The translations under genes and the position numbers were made by a program. Positions 21,301 through 33,859 of a stretch of 64,000 nt of DNA are shown one piece after another (the stretch's first letter is position 1; the number at the start of each line of letters is the position of its first letter). The notes under the pieces were generated by a model. It did no database searches, was not told the origin of the DNA, and was given only the letters and a program-made list of their open reading frames with translations. Origin of the DNA: Mixia osmundae IAM 14324 (lineage: Eukaryota; Basidiomycota; Mixiomycetes; Mixiales; Mixiaceae); the NCBI RefSeq assembly GCF_000708205.1, contig NW_014575556.1, positions 430,267-494,266 on the forward strand, given 5' to 3'.

Positions 21301-22882
21301 AGAGGGCTCTATTCAAGGCGGCATTGAAGTCACAATCCTAGGACAGAACTTCGCGCCTGGCATGGAGCTGTTCTTTGGCGACATGCCAGCGGCCCCAGTC
21401 CAGGTCTGGTCCTCGTCGACGATCATTTGCACACTTCCGCCAAGTCCCTGCGCTGGCCCTGTGCTAGTGTCGTTCCGCGGCGCGCCTGCTACAACAGGAC
21501 GAGAAGTCAAGTTCTTCAACTACTTGGACGTCACTGATCGAAATCTGATGGAACTTGCTCTGCAAGTGGTTGGGCTTAAGATGACGGGCCGCATTGAAGA
21601 AGCGCGAAACGTCGCTCTGCGAATCGTCGGCAATACTTCGGCAGGGCAAGGCCCGAATGCGGACGCGAGTATGAGCTCAGGCACTCAAGCATTGGATGTC
21701 GTCTCGCTCGTCAACACGCTGAGCCTGATGACGACTACATTCCACGGCAGCGCAGGCAGTCGCTCAGTCTCGCGCAAATCTTCAGCAGTGTCTCTGAGCG
21801 CACCTGTTGTGGCCAAAACGGCTCGAGACTTTCAGTCAATCGTCATCGAATTTCTCTCGTTACTCGATTTGAGCGCAGAGGAATTCCCGTCGGCTGACTC
21901 CGCCAATTTCAATCCACTATCGTTGGCAGACAGCGAGAGGCATACCTTGCTTCACCTTGCGACAGTCATGGGCTTCGATCGACTAGCAGGTTGGCTACTC
22001 GAGCATGGTATCGACTTTGATGCACCAGATCGCGGTGGCTTTACGGCGCTTCACTTTGCCTCAATATCCGGTAGACTTGCGATTGCACGTCTGCTTGTTG
22101 GCGCTGGCTCGGCAACCTATCTGCGGGCCAGTGCCGGACACACTTCTGCCGACCTCGCACGTATGCTACATCAGCAAGACGTGCTGGAGCTACTGACAGC
22201 TCGGTCTGCACCCAGCACACGGTCCCTCCGGCGCGCAGCGTCGCTTGGCGAGCCAGACGCTGCATCCGATCATGCATCCAGTGACGGCCGGTATGATGAC
22301 GACGACAACGAAAGTGACGGCAGCAGCTATCGAGGGTCCGATGCGGCCTTCGAAGCATCCGAGTCTGACATTGAAAGTCGCTTGTCACGTAACGCTTCGT
22401 TCACTTCGCTCGAGTACGTCCAGACAAAGCGCGTGCGACGTCCACAATCATCTCTGGCTCTGGCTACAACGGCTTGGGTAAGCAAACAAGCTACTTTGTC
22501 GAGAGATGCGGACAGCGTGCCGTTGTACCCTCTCAATCACGCATCACTGCCGCCGGCGTCCAGCAAACAGCTTAGTTCGACCGTCCTACAAGCAAAGCTG
22601 GCCAGGCGGTTAGGCTATACACCCGAGCACCTGGTGGGTACTAGGCCTGCTTTGTCACGCTGAAGCTGACCGTCGGTGCAGAGCGAGGGAATCGTCGAGT
22701 CATATCGCTATCATTCGTCAAAGTATCAGAGTCTCAAGCAAGATCGCATGCTCTATCTCTGGTGGCTTCCCGTACTCCTCATCGGACTGTCCTATGCAAT
22801 CTTCCAAGGCTTTGATCTCATTCTTCGACCTGCGCTTACGAACTTCCTGCCAAAGTACGCATTTGCCACGCGCTTGTATTGA
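18302..22882 (+). CDS. MGA2: MGA2/SPT23-type membrane-anchored transcription factor
   Basis: Four exons: 18302-19209, 19265-21252, 21303-22633, 22682-22882 (introns of 55, 50 and 48 nt), 1,475 residues. Yeast Spt23/Mga2 are ER-membrane precursors that are ubiquitinated by Rsp5, cut by the proteasome and released to activate the OLE1 desaturase gene. Visible parts: Ser/Pro-rich N-terminus; the conserved SPT23/MGA2 region with GLPEEGAKSRVETQLKL (about 520) and CEGCQARETKRAQRR; an IPT/TIG domain (GSIQGGIEVTILGQNF, about 966-1050); ankyrin repeats (HTLLHLATVMGFDRLAGWLL and GGFTALHFASISGRLAIARLL, about 1175-1260); a membrane span (LYLWWLPVLLIGLSYAIF, about 1433-1450); and FLPKY near the C-terminus. 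LPKY is the Rsp5-binding motif known in yeast. The ATG at 18302 follows a GTG that is not used. Confidence 0.95.
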
Positions 22883-22977
22883 ACCTTGCCCATCATCGAA
22901 ACCGTCACACATTACCGCGGGCGATTGTCTCTTGTATCGATTGCATGACGGCTCACAGTTGCATAGCGAAAGACATG

Positions 22978-25187
22978 TCATTGAATTATACGGATCACAG
23001 AGTCGGCGCGCAAAAGATCACAGTCATCAAGAAAGAGTGGCTCGATAGTATCCGAGTTGGAGTCTGCGATGGGGAATGAGCTAAGAGGTGAGCCAGTCAG
23101 CAAATCCGAAAGCGATCGTCTGCTCCTGACTGTCTTGTGAGTCGACTTTGAGCTCGATGCGTCGGAGAAGCTGCTAGTGGCAGTGGCGATTGACTCCTTC
23201 GATGGACGGCGCGAAAGTGCGCCAGGCAGAAGAAATTCAGAGGTCGGCAGGCTTGGTGCGTTCTGGAACAGCTTAGCGGGTGAAGCTGCCATTGCACCCA
23301 ATGAACGCCGCGCTGCTTTCAACCGGCTGTAACGCGCTTTTGACTTTGGCAGACTGGCTCTATAGAGCGTCGTCCGCTTCGAATGACGAGGCGAATCCTG
23401 CTTGGGCGATGGCTGGCTACTGTAGTCAGACAGGTCTGACGGGGCGTTCGAGCCAGCTGCTGTTGGACAGAGGAAAGGATCGTCGGTCACGGATGGCAGG
23501 GTGTTCAGTGACGCAAAGATCGTGTCCGTTTGAGGCGATACTACAAGCAGCGGTGTGGCTGCCTTGGCTAAGTTGCCCAACTCTTCGATGCGCGTGGGTG
23601 AGAGCAGCGAGCTGCCCAATTGAGCCAGCGCGTCTAGACGTCTCGAAAGTGCAGCCTGTTCTGCGCGCGACTCGTGCAGCTTCTGCTGCAGCTGTTCCAG
23701 CTCGATTTGTCGAGTTGCCAGAAGATGCTCCAGTTGCAGCACATTCAATTGATGCAGCCTTTCCTGTCGTTCATGACACGCGGTCGCAAGCTTATCAGCT
23801 CGTCCGATGGCAGCAACAGCGGCCTGGAGATGCCGTGATGCTTCGGGAGTGTTCATTTGCTCGAGATGATCAACGTGCCGTAGGACACATCGTGATCGCT
23901 GCTCTTTCTCGCCCTCGTACCGTGCTGCTTGCTCTCGTCAGCACAATGGCAAGATTGTGATTCAGGAGCCTACTTTGCTCTTGTGTGTATGAGCGAGCCT
24001 CACTTTGGATGCGCATGCCAAGCTGGTCCAGGCCATCGCTCTGCAGATGCAAATCTTTGCGGCATAGATGCACTCGAGCAGAATCTAGCATTTTGTGAAT
24101 ATCTGCCTGCGATAGGGTCATCTTTGCGTGGTCCAGCAGAATGCTGAACAGATGCAGCGAAGGCGAAGGAGCGTCAGGCGTGTTGGATGGCTTCTTGTAC
24201 GCGATCCCCAAGTCAACTGACATGCTTGTCGTACGAGGGTGGGGCGCGATCTTTGCTGGATCCAGCATCAGCTCCCGTAACCGATTGACAGACTTGGTCG
24301 AGCTCGAGTCGTCTTGCTCATATTCTGTTATTGCATTGAAAGTGGGCGAACCTGCTTGGCCGACCGCACCGCTGGGTAGAGAGATTGCTAGATCGATATC
24401 CATTCCCACCGTCTGTTCTGCTTGGAAGGGCAAGGTAGACTTAGTAACATATTCGAGCGAAGGCAAATGCTCGTCGACTGAAGTGGTCCAAGGCGTCAGA
24501 AGTGACGAAGAAGGGATGTCGGGCAGGGCAGCTTGTATCATACTGGCGCGGCGCGTTCGTCTCGCAGCTTTTGCAGCCGTCCCTGCAGCAATGGCTGTGA
24601 TGGTAGATGCGCGAGAGATGGCTGTTTCGTTCGATCGCCGAGCGAGGGCCTTGTCAATAGGTGAATCTGGCTCACAAGCCGTCTTTGCCGGTTTCGGAAA
24701 GTTTTCCTCGTGTACTTTGCCCAGATTGAGCGGGGGAGGTGCTATGCGTGACAAACTGTTATTGCTTTCCTTGCGTGGTCTGATAGAGAAACTATTGATC
24801 TCGAGACTGGGTGTCGATAGCTTGGGCTGTCGAGGTAGATGGTTCTGCTTACCCGTTAGCTCTAGTGGCGAGGGTCTCGATGCAGAGGCGACGAACCGCT
24901 TCTCGCTGACTTGTGCGCTGTCCCGAAGTTGTCGTGATGTCAATGACATCAGAGTCCTTTGCGATGTCAGTGCTCGTCAGATCCATCCATTCCTGCTGAG
25001 TAGGCGGCGGAGGTGCTTTGCGCGGTGGCGATCGGCCTGGCATTGTGTAAGATTTGACCGAATCTGTTCGAATGGATGCAGCTGGGCTCGCTCGTGCCGC
25101 TCTGAGCCAGTTGGGCGATCCCAGAGAACCGGCAGGCCCGAGCGAGGCAAAGTGGTCAGGCGGCAGGATACAGCTGGGTCGCTTCAT
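22978..25187 (-). CDS. Coiled-coil protein, function unknown
   Basis: Three exons: 25187-24853, 24806-23921, 23859-22978 (introns of 46 and 61 nt), 700 residues. The N-terminal half is disordered, rich in Ser, Thr and Pro (SPPRKAPPPPTQQ). The central part has an amphipathic run (HLFSILLDHAKMTLSQADI ... RVHLCRKDLHLQSDGLDQL) leading into a coiled coil with heptad Leu (RQERLHQLNVLQLEHLLATR ... QLQQKLHESRAEQAALSRRL). The tail is Ser-rich and basic. The layout resembles spindle-pole, septin-ring or autophagy scaffold proteins, but no specific family is recognised. It is convergent with MGA2, 95 bp between stops. The splice choices keep the frame open throughout; the second intron has a weak donor (GTACGA). 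Confidence 0.65.
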
Positions 25188-25500
25188 GATGACTGCTCAC
25201 GATCCGACTTGGGGCTGACCTCGCCGAAGTGTCGTGACAGAGGGAGAGGATGCAGGAAAGAGACGTTGCTAGGGAGATGGAAGAGTCTGCCAACTAGGCT
25301 CGCGCGCTCGTGGGTCGGTGCGCAGAGCCGACCGTGCACGCGCAGAACATACTTGCAGAAGAGAGTGACAAGGTGTATTATGCACTGAGGACTTCTTGCG
25401 CCGGCGATCCCCCTGTAGGCCTAAGCCACACGGGTGCACTGGCTCTCTGCCTGCTCGTCAAATGTGAGTACTGCTCTTTGACGTGATGGCTGAAATGCGC
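25188..25500. other. Short intergenic region
   Basis: 313 bp between the start of the coiled-coil gene and the stop of the uS2m gene, both on the minus strand. Presumably it holds the 3' leader of one and the promoter of the other. Nothing distinct seen. Confidence 0.5.
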
Positions 25501-26531
25501 TCACTTCGCAAGGCGACGCTCAAGACCGGTTCTACCTGCTTCGCCGAGTATACCCGCAATGAGCTGGATCGTCCGGGGACTGTCATCATTCGCTGGTATC
25601 GAGTAGGTGACACAGCGTGGATCAACGTCTGTATCAGTGATGCCGATAGTGGGTACATGCGCCAGCGTCGCTTCCCTCAGAGCGTTCTGCTGCTCTCGTG
25701 GCGCCATAAGCACGAGCAGAGAAGGCTTGTAAGCGAAGGGGTTGATCGCTCTTGATCCCGCATCCTCTCCTTCCTCGCCCTCTTTCGTCGGTTCGCGGAA
25801 AGCATGAGCCTGCTTCGCGTAGACCGAGCCAGCATTGGTCAGACTGCCTGCAAGCCAACGATTGGTCGCAAAGCCATTCGGGCCACATCGCTCGGCTGCC
25901 AGTCTGATCGCTCGTTCCGTGCCATCGAGCGTGGAGAGAAAGACGATGATGCCGTCATTCTCGACAGTCCCGCTGATGACCTGAGCGGCTCGCTTGAGAT
26001 GAGTGAGAGTCGTACGCAGGTCTATGATGGATACTTTTGCTCGAGTACCGTAGATATACGGCAGAGCAGAGGGATGGGCAAGCGACCGATGATGGCCAAG
26101 ATGAGCTTGAGCAGCGACGAGATGGGACAATGTCAATTCTGACGCAGGAGGAGCTCGAGTGAGCACGTGGTGAGCCTGGAAAGTGCTATGTCTGTTCTGG
26201 CTTGACCCAAATCGCTCCATATGTTCGGCTGCGGAGTCAGACGATGAGCATGGACGGAGCTGTGGCTGACCCGAAAAGGGCACTCACCTATGGCTCGCCT
26301 GCGTCGTCTAGCATCCACTGTAGCTTTGGCAGCCAGAAGAGCGGCATCTGGCACCGCGCCTGACTCGTTTCCCTCCATTGCCGTTGAGAAACTCGATGAA
26401 GATGTCGCCTCGAGGTCGGACAGAGGTGTCGCACTCGTGCTAGCAACGGGCGCATTGGCATAACGTCTACTGCTAGCCGGACTTGCCAGCCTTCGTGCGG
26501 TCGGCGTAAGGAGCTTGCTGACTGTCTGCAT
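25501..26531 (-). CDS. MRP4: Mitochondrial small-subunit ribosomal protein uS2m
   Basis: Two exons, 26531-26288 and 26228-25501 (59-nt intron, GTGAGT), 323 residues. It is a structural protein of the mitochondrial small ribosomal subunit. The N-terminus MQTVSKLLTPTARRL with ASSRRYA looks like a matrix-targeting presequence. The S2 core is clear: LTLSHLVAAQAHLGHH, YIYGTRAKVSIIDLRTTL, ADRCGPNGF-like RCGPNGFATNRW with GSLTN, and the C-terminal signature PTIGITDTDVDPRCVTYSIPANDDS. The ATG at 26531 is preferred over upstream possibilities because it gives the presequence directly. Expected length for fungal uS2m is somewhat longer or similar. Confidence 0.94.
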
Positions 26532-26880
26532 GATCCTACTAGCTCTCTCTCTTTCGTTCGGGCTTGCCAAATTGCTTGCTTCGCTGTCGACAAGCTGAAT
26601 TTCAAATCGATCGGGCATTGTCGATCTCCAGCTGTCGCACGCTCGAGCGCACAAGCCAAACCAGAACACGGCGCGCGCACGAGAGGCTTAGCCGATCTGG
26701 ACAGACTATCGCGAGAAGACCAGTCTAGCGCAGCTTCTACAAGCATGCGGAACCTCTCCGTCTGACCGATCAAGCCCTACCAGCCGGCAGAAAGCCTGTC
26801 ACTTGACCCCAGGATTTGGCGGACGTCGACGAACGAATGTAGGTCATCTGCTGCTGAACAGACAGCACACGTCGCCCGAC
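26532..26880. promoter_or_regulatory. Divergent promoter uS2m / PDK1-like kinase
   Basis: 349 bp between divergent ATGs. Open frames extend from both genes into it but without an ATG context that would be preferred. No recognisable element. Confidence 0.5.
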
Positions 26881-29378
26881 ATGGCGAGCCTGCAGGGACC
26901 GCTGAGCTTATCCGACGACGCACTGCACCATCGTCAAGCACTCGCAGAACTCAAAACGCGACAGCCAGGCTCGAACGCACTCGGCGGATCAATCGCAGCG
27001 CATCATGACCTCTTAGACCGAGCACTCGCACCATCGCCCGCAGACGAGCAAATAGATCAGCAAGCACTAGACGAAGCTACCCTGCGACAGAGACCAAAGA
27101 TCACAGCCCGGCCACTGTCGGATATGCTCGCGACGACGAATACGTCGCCCGTGGATGCACTTCCGCCGCCGCTGCACAATGCAGACAGGCCGACACCGCC
27201 TGCTGAGCCGGAAGGACTGCATCATCATCTGACTCAAGCTCTAGCAGCAGATGCCGCTCCGGGCTCTGTGATCTCGCCTGGCGAAGAGACGATTGGGTCA
27301 GGTGCCAGTTCGCTCAGTCGGATGTCCTCTGTCACGAGTACCGATTCGGTCCAAGCTGTCCCGATAAGGACGCCTGCATCACGCTTGATGAGCCGGCAAT
27401 CGTCTGCCCAGGCAGCGGGCTCGGCTGGAGGCTATTTTTCCTCTCGTTTTGGCGGCCAGAACGCCAATCTGCCCGTCCTCACGCCTGGCGCACTACCGTC
27501 TGGTCGTCCAGTCGTATCTGGTGGAGGATGGACTCCGGGTCAATCTGCTACAACGAGCCGGCGCAATTCCCACGTCGATATGCTAACGGGCGCCGAACTC
27601 ACTGCGGATCAGATGCCCGTTCTGCCAGGCCCGCCGCTGACACCACAGACTTCCAACTTTCCAGGTCAACTGCAGCTCACACCCGGGCTCCTACGAACAC
27701 CGAGGCAAGGCATGGTCGAATCAAGGCGAGCCTCCCAGACGAGCATCAACGGCATGGCTGTGCCTCGCAAATCGGCGGCTGATTTTGAGTTTGGCGACAT
27801 CTTAGGCGAAGGCAGCTATTCGACCGTCTTCGCTGCGACCGACAAGCTCCCGCCGCATCGACAATATGCACTCAAGATCCTGGACAAAAGGCACATCGTC
27901 AAAGAGAAGAAGATCAAGTATGTCAACATCGAAAAGGATACCCTCAATCGTCTCGAACGTCATCCTGGCATTGTCCGCCTCTTCTGGACTTTCCACGACG
28001 AGTCAAGTCTATGTAAGCGGCAAAGGGTCATGATTGCTCAAGTGCTGATATCACTGGCAGACTTTGTTCTCGAGCTGGCCGAGAATGGAGAGATCCTCAA
28101 ATATATCAAGCAGAATGGCTCATTCGATGTGATCAGCGCGAGGTACTACTCCGCGCAGATCCTTAGCGCTCTTGAACATATCCATTCTCGGGGCGTGCTA
28201 CATCGCGACCTCAAGCCGGAGAACATCTTGCTCGATGCCCATATGCGCATCAAGATCACTGACTTTGGTACGGCCAAGCTGCTCGACCCGACTTCCTCAG
28301 AAGCAGGCGGCAATGACGCCACCATGGAACGTGCCAATTCCTTCGTTGGCACCGCAGAGTATGTCAGTCCAGAGCTTCTGACAGAAAAGACGGCATTCAA
28401 ATCATCAGACTATTGGGCTTTTGGCTGCATTGTTTATCAAATGCTTGCCGGACGACCGCCTTTCAAGGCGGCGAACGAGTATCTGACCTTTCAGAAGATC
28501 GTCAAGCGAGATTATACATTTCCCGAAGATTTTCCTGCCGATGCAAAGGATCTCGTCGAGAGACTGCTAGTCCTAGATCCCATGCTACGACTCGGAGCAT
28601 CTCCTCCATCTGGCATACAAGCCATCAAGCAGCATTCTTTCTTTGACAGCATAGACTATGAGACGATCTGGACGATCTTACCGCCTAGTATACAGACAGG
28701 CATTACGCCGCCCCTGCCATCGCCACAGTTGAAATTGTTCGAAGACTTTGGCGCACTGCCAATCGACGATTCTGACGAGGAGAGCGAGCCTGCCGATTCG
28801 CCACGCAACAGTAGACGGCCTTCCCAAGTACAGGTCGCCCGGGAAGACAATCATGCGAGCAGTCAGCCAAAAGCCTCTGCGGTCATCGCAGAAGTCGAAT
28901 CCAACGGATCCAAATGGTTTGTGCTCCCCACTGAATCTACGCTTCGCTCACACGTGCACGCAGGTCGAACGTTCTCAAGCCTCGCGAATTACTTGTCTAT
29001 AGCTCCGAGATACTCGACCGCTCTGCACTCTTTCGCAAGAGGCGTTCCCTCATCCTGACCAGCTTCCCACGATTGCTCTGCGTCAAAGAAAATCGTACGA
29101 CGGTCAAGGTCAAGTGCGAGATCACCTTTCCAGAGCAAGGACTTGCGCAGGTCCAACAGACCCGGTCTAGAGGGCATCAGACCAAAACGGCAAACGAGGC
29201 GACATTGTCATCTAATTGCCTCATCGACATTTTCGAGGAGTCGTCAAAGGTCTTCTCCGTCCGCACGCTCGCGAAGCTGTACCGCTTCGAAGACCCGAGT
29301 GGTCAATCGCAGCGCTGGGCAGCGGAGCTGCGAGAAGTCGCGACGGGAGGTGGCAAGGGGCTCAGCCCACCTGCGTGA
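26881..29378 (+). CDS. PDK1/PKH-type AGC kinase with C-terminal PH domain
   Basis: Exons 26881-28012, 28061-28916, 28964-29378, 800 residues. PDK1 (Pkh1/2 in yeast, Ksg1 in fission yeast) phosphorylates the activation loop of other AGC kinases such as Ypk, Pkc and Sch9. The kinase domain starts near residue 301 (FGDILGEGSYSTVF) with VAIK-equivalent YALKILDKRHIVKEKK, the catalytic loop HRDLKPENILLD (about 424), DFG (ITDFGTAKLL), an activation loop with the PDK1-type SFVGTAEYVSPELL, and RPPFKAANEYLTFQKI. After a spacer comes a PH domain: ELLVYSSEILDRSALFRKRR, LILTSFPRLLCV, YRFEDPSGQSQRWAAEL. The second intron (28917-28963) is needed to enter the PH frame. A further in-frame intron within 29148-29240 is possible, since that part adds about 30 residues to the domain. 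Confidence 0.93.
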
Positions 29379-29706
29379 TCGTCTGGCACCATGCCCACTG
29401 CAGTGCAGCCGTGTATCATGTCTGGTTGTTGTAGGACTAACGAGCGTTTCACGAAAGCAGCATAGCTGACAATGTCTGCAAGACTGGTACAATCGTCGTG
29501 TATAACTAAAGACGGGTATCTTTGCCTGCGGTAAAAGTCCATGAGCGGCAGTGGAATGACTTCCGTTGCGGAATGCGGTGCGCGCTGCGTGCGATGCGTT
29601 GCGTTGCGCGATTTGCGAGATGTCAAGCTCTCAGAGCTAGCCTCTGGGGAATGGGAGAAGGCTTTATACGGTAAGGACGGAAGGATCGCCATTCTGTGAT
29701 GTCTGA
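29379..29706. other. Convergent intergenic region with GCG/TTGCG-rich patch
   Basis: 328 bp between two stop codons. Around 29570-29612 there is an imperfect short repeat of TGCG units. Probably 3' leaders only. Confidence 0.5.
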
Positions 29707-32700
29707 TCAGCACTTCAATATTGGTGAGATAGCGCATAGACGCACGAAAGGATGGCGCCAACCACATCCCCATTCTTCCCGCTTGTATAGACGGTCAGGC
29801 ACAGTCGAGGCGTTGTGTCCAAGATGTCGCATGAGCAGTCGCTGGCTCGTCACCAAGCCCGTCTTGCCCCAACGATCGCCCGGAACTGCAAACGGTTCAC
29901 GCGCAGTTTTGACGGGCGCATTGAGCCATCGGCGGTAGCTGTAAGTTGCGTGCGTAGAGCTGAACGATGTTGAGCGGGTCGATCGACTGAATGGCAACGG
30001 AGCGGCACATGCCTCGCAGCCCTCAATGTTACCAAGCAGACAGTCCTGTATCACAACATCAGGAGGAGATGCGTTGATGTCTTCGGCAGGGATGTTGATG
30101 CCAGACTCCCGTTGAAGTGCTCGGGCTTCGCGCAAATCGCCATTGGTATCATTACGACCAAGCAAGAGCGCAGGCAGTCGCTCGGCAAGCCAAGATCGAA
30201 CAGCCAAGCCGCTACCGCCAGTACCAACAAAGACACCACAATGACCGGCCTCGGTCTGCTGCATGCTACCGCGTGCTTGATCGGGCATCCATCGGTTCGC
30301 TTCTGCCAAGACGCGCAGCATCTCGTTCCAAGCTTGGCCGTATGAGGTATGTTGAGGATGCTCCACCTCATAGCCCGCCCAGGTGCCAAAGGGCGCATCG
30401 TCGCGCCGCCACAGCTCCTCTTGATCAAAGTGGTCTACGCCATCTTCGCACAGCGGAAAGTCGTCTTCCGCAAGAAGGACATATGCTGAGTCGTATGTTG
30501 TCGTAACGTGTTTGAGTGCACGAGCGAGATGAAGACGCTGATCGAGGCGATCTACGGTGATGGATGGATGTGAAGGAGCTGTCACGAGACCATAGGTCAG
30601 CCTTTGTCAATAATCTAGAGGGCACACATACAGCTAGGCGCCAGTGGCAGCCTTTGAACCCAATCGACGTAGGCTTCGGCCTTGGGACTGTCGGCGAAAA
30701 CCACGTCGCGGGCCTGTTGAAAGACGGGATGATGGGCAAAGTGCGTATAGACGACGATGCGCACGCGTCCTGCGAGCGCCGTTCGAGAGCCAAAGTTGTC
30801 TTCGCCGGGTTCAGGCATATTCGCTAGATACGACTCGAGGGTCCTGATTAAGAAATCAGGGTGACCTGGTCGAGGCGCAGTCATAAGTAAGATCGTCAAG
30901 AGCTTGTCGTGACCGGGATGCGCAGATGCAAGCAGCTTGTGAATGTGAGACGTCGTCGCGGAGAGCGCAAGAGACGACACAGCTGAAGGGAAGCTGGATG
31001 GAAAGGAAGCCAGCGAGGGAACTGGCGCATATATCGATGGCGTCGGTCTGAGCGTGGTCGCGACGAGGATGATCGTCGCCAGCAGAGGCAGTACGACAGC
31101 GCTTGCGCAGTAGACGCGATATAGAAAGTTGAGCACTCGCCTGCTCGCTGGAACGCGTCTGACGTCTGGCGTAGTGCTCGAGATCGATCGTAAACCTACA
31201 CCAAAGAGTGCGAACAATGCGCCAGCGGTCAAGCCGCTGATCGCCCACCAAGTCATCCCATCCGGGGTTAGGAACAAATTGGAAACAGCCAGAAGCGCGT
31301 GAAGCAGCGTTTTAGGCACAGAGATGGCCAGGTATTGGCTCGAATGGCGCGGGGATCTCTGGGGCACGCTTGGCTGCTGACGCCCCGAGAAGACGACTTC
31401 GTAGACCGCTCGCGGCAACAGTGATTGAATGACGATCAGGCCAAAAACGAGAGGCGCTAGACCTATAGCAGGAGTCAGCATCTGGTCGGAAAGGTAACGA
31501 TAAGACACATGCCACTGCCCGTCTCCGAGACGCTGTCGCTCCAAAACCACTTTGGAGCTGCCCAGCCCGTCCAGCGACTGAATGCTTGTCCGTAAAGCAG
31601 CCGAATGCTGATGATCAAGATCCAGAGACCTGAGCAGAGCAGCACCATCGGCCAGAGGTGTGGCTGATGAGCGTCATTGTGACCTTGTAGACTCAAGCTG
31701 AGAGCATTTGAATCGAGATGAAGAGAAGATAAGTGTGCTCTACGATGACGATGCGATTGACGACGCTGTAGCTCGCCAGATGCGACGAGCGAGTCCTTCT
31801 GCTTGTTTGCCTTGACCTGCGCAAACGCATGTCGTCTGAAAGCATCTTCGAGAAGACCCAAGATGGCAACGTTGAGCAAGCTAAGCAGAAGTTTGATATA
31901 GAAGCCTTGCATGGCTGGGCCAGCTTGTGAGCCTGCACCAACCAGGAACAAGGACAAGAACGCGTTGGCGTATTCCGCAATACCGGTCCCGTATCGCGGT
32001 CTGAGCATGTTGATCGGCGCCGAACACATGACTGGGTGGGGCAGATGCTTGAGCAGTCCTGCGGGTAGGCGATCTGTAGTAAACGGCGGGAGCCAGATTG
32101 AGGCAACGTTCACGAGCAGGGAGACAAGAATGAAGCTTTGCGTGAGGGGCGGAATGGGCCAGCTTATCCGCAGCCCAGATGCGCTGCTGGCAGATGTCGA
32201 TGCTTTGCGAACTACAGCACGATGGTGCTGCTGACTGTGCGGATGCTGCGCCAGCTTACTTGACAAAATTGAAGCTGACGCCGCGAGAGCCGAAGGATGA
32301 TGCCCCACGAGGTGTTGAACGGGGTACGCCGATGCGCCATAGCTTGTTGATAGCGTGTTCCGTCTCCGGCGACATGTACTCGACGGCAGCATAAATATGC
32401 GATCGGATAAGTCTGATACGCCAGCAGAAGAGACGATTGTGTCACCGCCTCTCGCTTGGATTGCTCGCTGCTTGTCCTGCGTGAGGGATGCGAGCGAATC
32501 AGTCGAGGAAGCCGCTTCATCGGACAAATGGATTGATGAGAGCGATTCTGAGGAGTAAGCGGGCGAGAAGATTCCAAGACTGCCAGCTGATGCGAGCGAG
32601 ATGCTGGAAGCTGACGCGGAGGAGGCGCTGCCGCTTGAGATTGAACGCGGGGGATGGCCAAGCGTGTGACGCCTGCTGAGCGAAGACGGAGAGCCGATCG

Positions 32701-33859
32701 ACAGCGACAATTCTACTGCCTCTCTTCTGCGTGTAGACCGCATCGTACTATCGAGATCTGTACGATCTGATGAGGTAGACTGCAAGTGTACGCGCTCTTT
32801 GGCTTTGTCGAGATCAGATCTGACCTGAGAGGTCGAGCGACGCTTGCCGCTCGAATCGCGCACGAGAAGACCGCGCGTGCGCGCATCCTCATCACCAGCC
32901 TCGCTGCAGGCAGTCGTGGACGGCACGCTCGAAGCGGAGTAGTTCGAAGACAGCGATCCGAGGCTGTCGCGCGATTGCAAACCTGCCCGTAATCGCTCTG
33001 GGAACTTGAATGATGCAGACGAGGCTGACGAAGAAGACGACAGTCTGGACGACGAAGATCGCGCAGATTCGGATACGCTGTCGAGATCGCTAGGACTTTG
33101 CAAGTAAGGATGCGATCTTTGCTCGAAGCGACCCAGGCGTGGCGGTGCGAGCCCTTCAGTGTCTTCTGGCTTGCCCTGCCGGAGCGTTTGCTGTCGCTCG
33201 AGCTCGATCACGCGAGACAGGGTGAGATGGGCGTGATCAGACTGCGTTCGGCGGTGGAAGCTATCCTGGTTGGGCGTCATGCTGTCTAGCTTTGTGGGCG
33301 ACACAGACGGAGTTGCTGCGGGTGAGAGCGTCTCTGGGCTAGCCACGATCAATTGAGCAGTTGTGTCGATCTTGGGCAAGACGCGAGACTTGCGAATCGC
33401 AGTCGGACTGTGCGAGGATCTCTGCCTTTGCATGGCTTGGGGCACAAGCATTGTCGTGATGGGCAACCAAGGCGATGCGCTCGAGTAGATTGTATGAGAA
33501 GCTGTTGCGAGCGTTGTAGCAGCAGAGGAGCCAGAGGAGGAGTATGAGCGCGAGTGCGTTGATCGAGCAGGCGACACTGGTCTCACGGTGCTCGTGCTCG
33601 CGTCCGCGCTCTCTCTCCTCCTCCTACGCCTCCTAGCAAGCATCTCTCTGGCGGAGGTCGAGCTAGAGCTGCTCGCTGACCCCGATGAGAGCGTAGGACC
33701 AGACATGGGGACTGCAGAGGTCGAGGCAACAGGAGAGCGCGATTGCTCTGTTCTCGGTTGGTGATGAGCAAGATTGGCAGTGCGTTTGATTGAAGCCAAG
33801 AGGGTGGCCGACCTGGGATGTGCGCCGTCGGCAGATCCCAGTGTTGGCCTGTCCTCCAT
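29707..33859 (-). CDS. Multi-span membrane protein with C-terminal glycosyltransferase-like domain
   Basis: Modelled as three exons: 33859-31532, 31481-30632, 30578-29707, 1,349 residues. The first about 530 residues are Ser-rich and disordered. At least six hydrophobic spans follow (for example SFILVSLLVNVASIWL, MVLLCSGLWILIISIRLL, LAPLVFGLIVIQSLL, VLPLLATIILVATTL). The lumenal-type end has features of GT-A enzymes: LLMTAPRPGHPDFLIRTL, VVYTHFAHHP, the acidic YVLLAEDDFPL, GTGGSGLAVRSW and PPDVVIQDCLLG. This pattern recalls PGAP4/MGAT4-like transferases that act on GPI anchors or N-glycans in the Golgi; the exact reaction is unknown. The junction of exons 1 and 2 (donor GTCTCG at 31531) is weak, so two separate genes are an alternative: a membrane protein and a transferase starting near 31481. 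Confidence 0.6.

Noticed and set aside
24141-25388. 415-codon plus-strand open frame
   Set aside because: It lies antisense to the coiled-coil gene. Its translation is rich in Arg, Cys and Ser, as expected of a shadow frame, with no motif.
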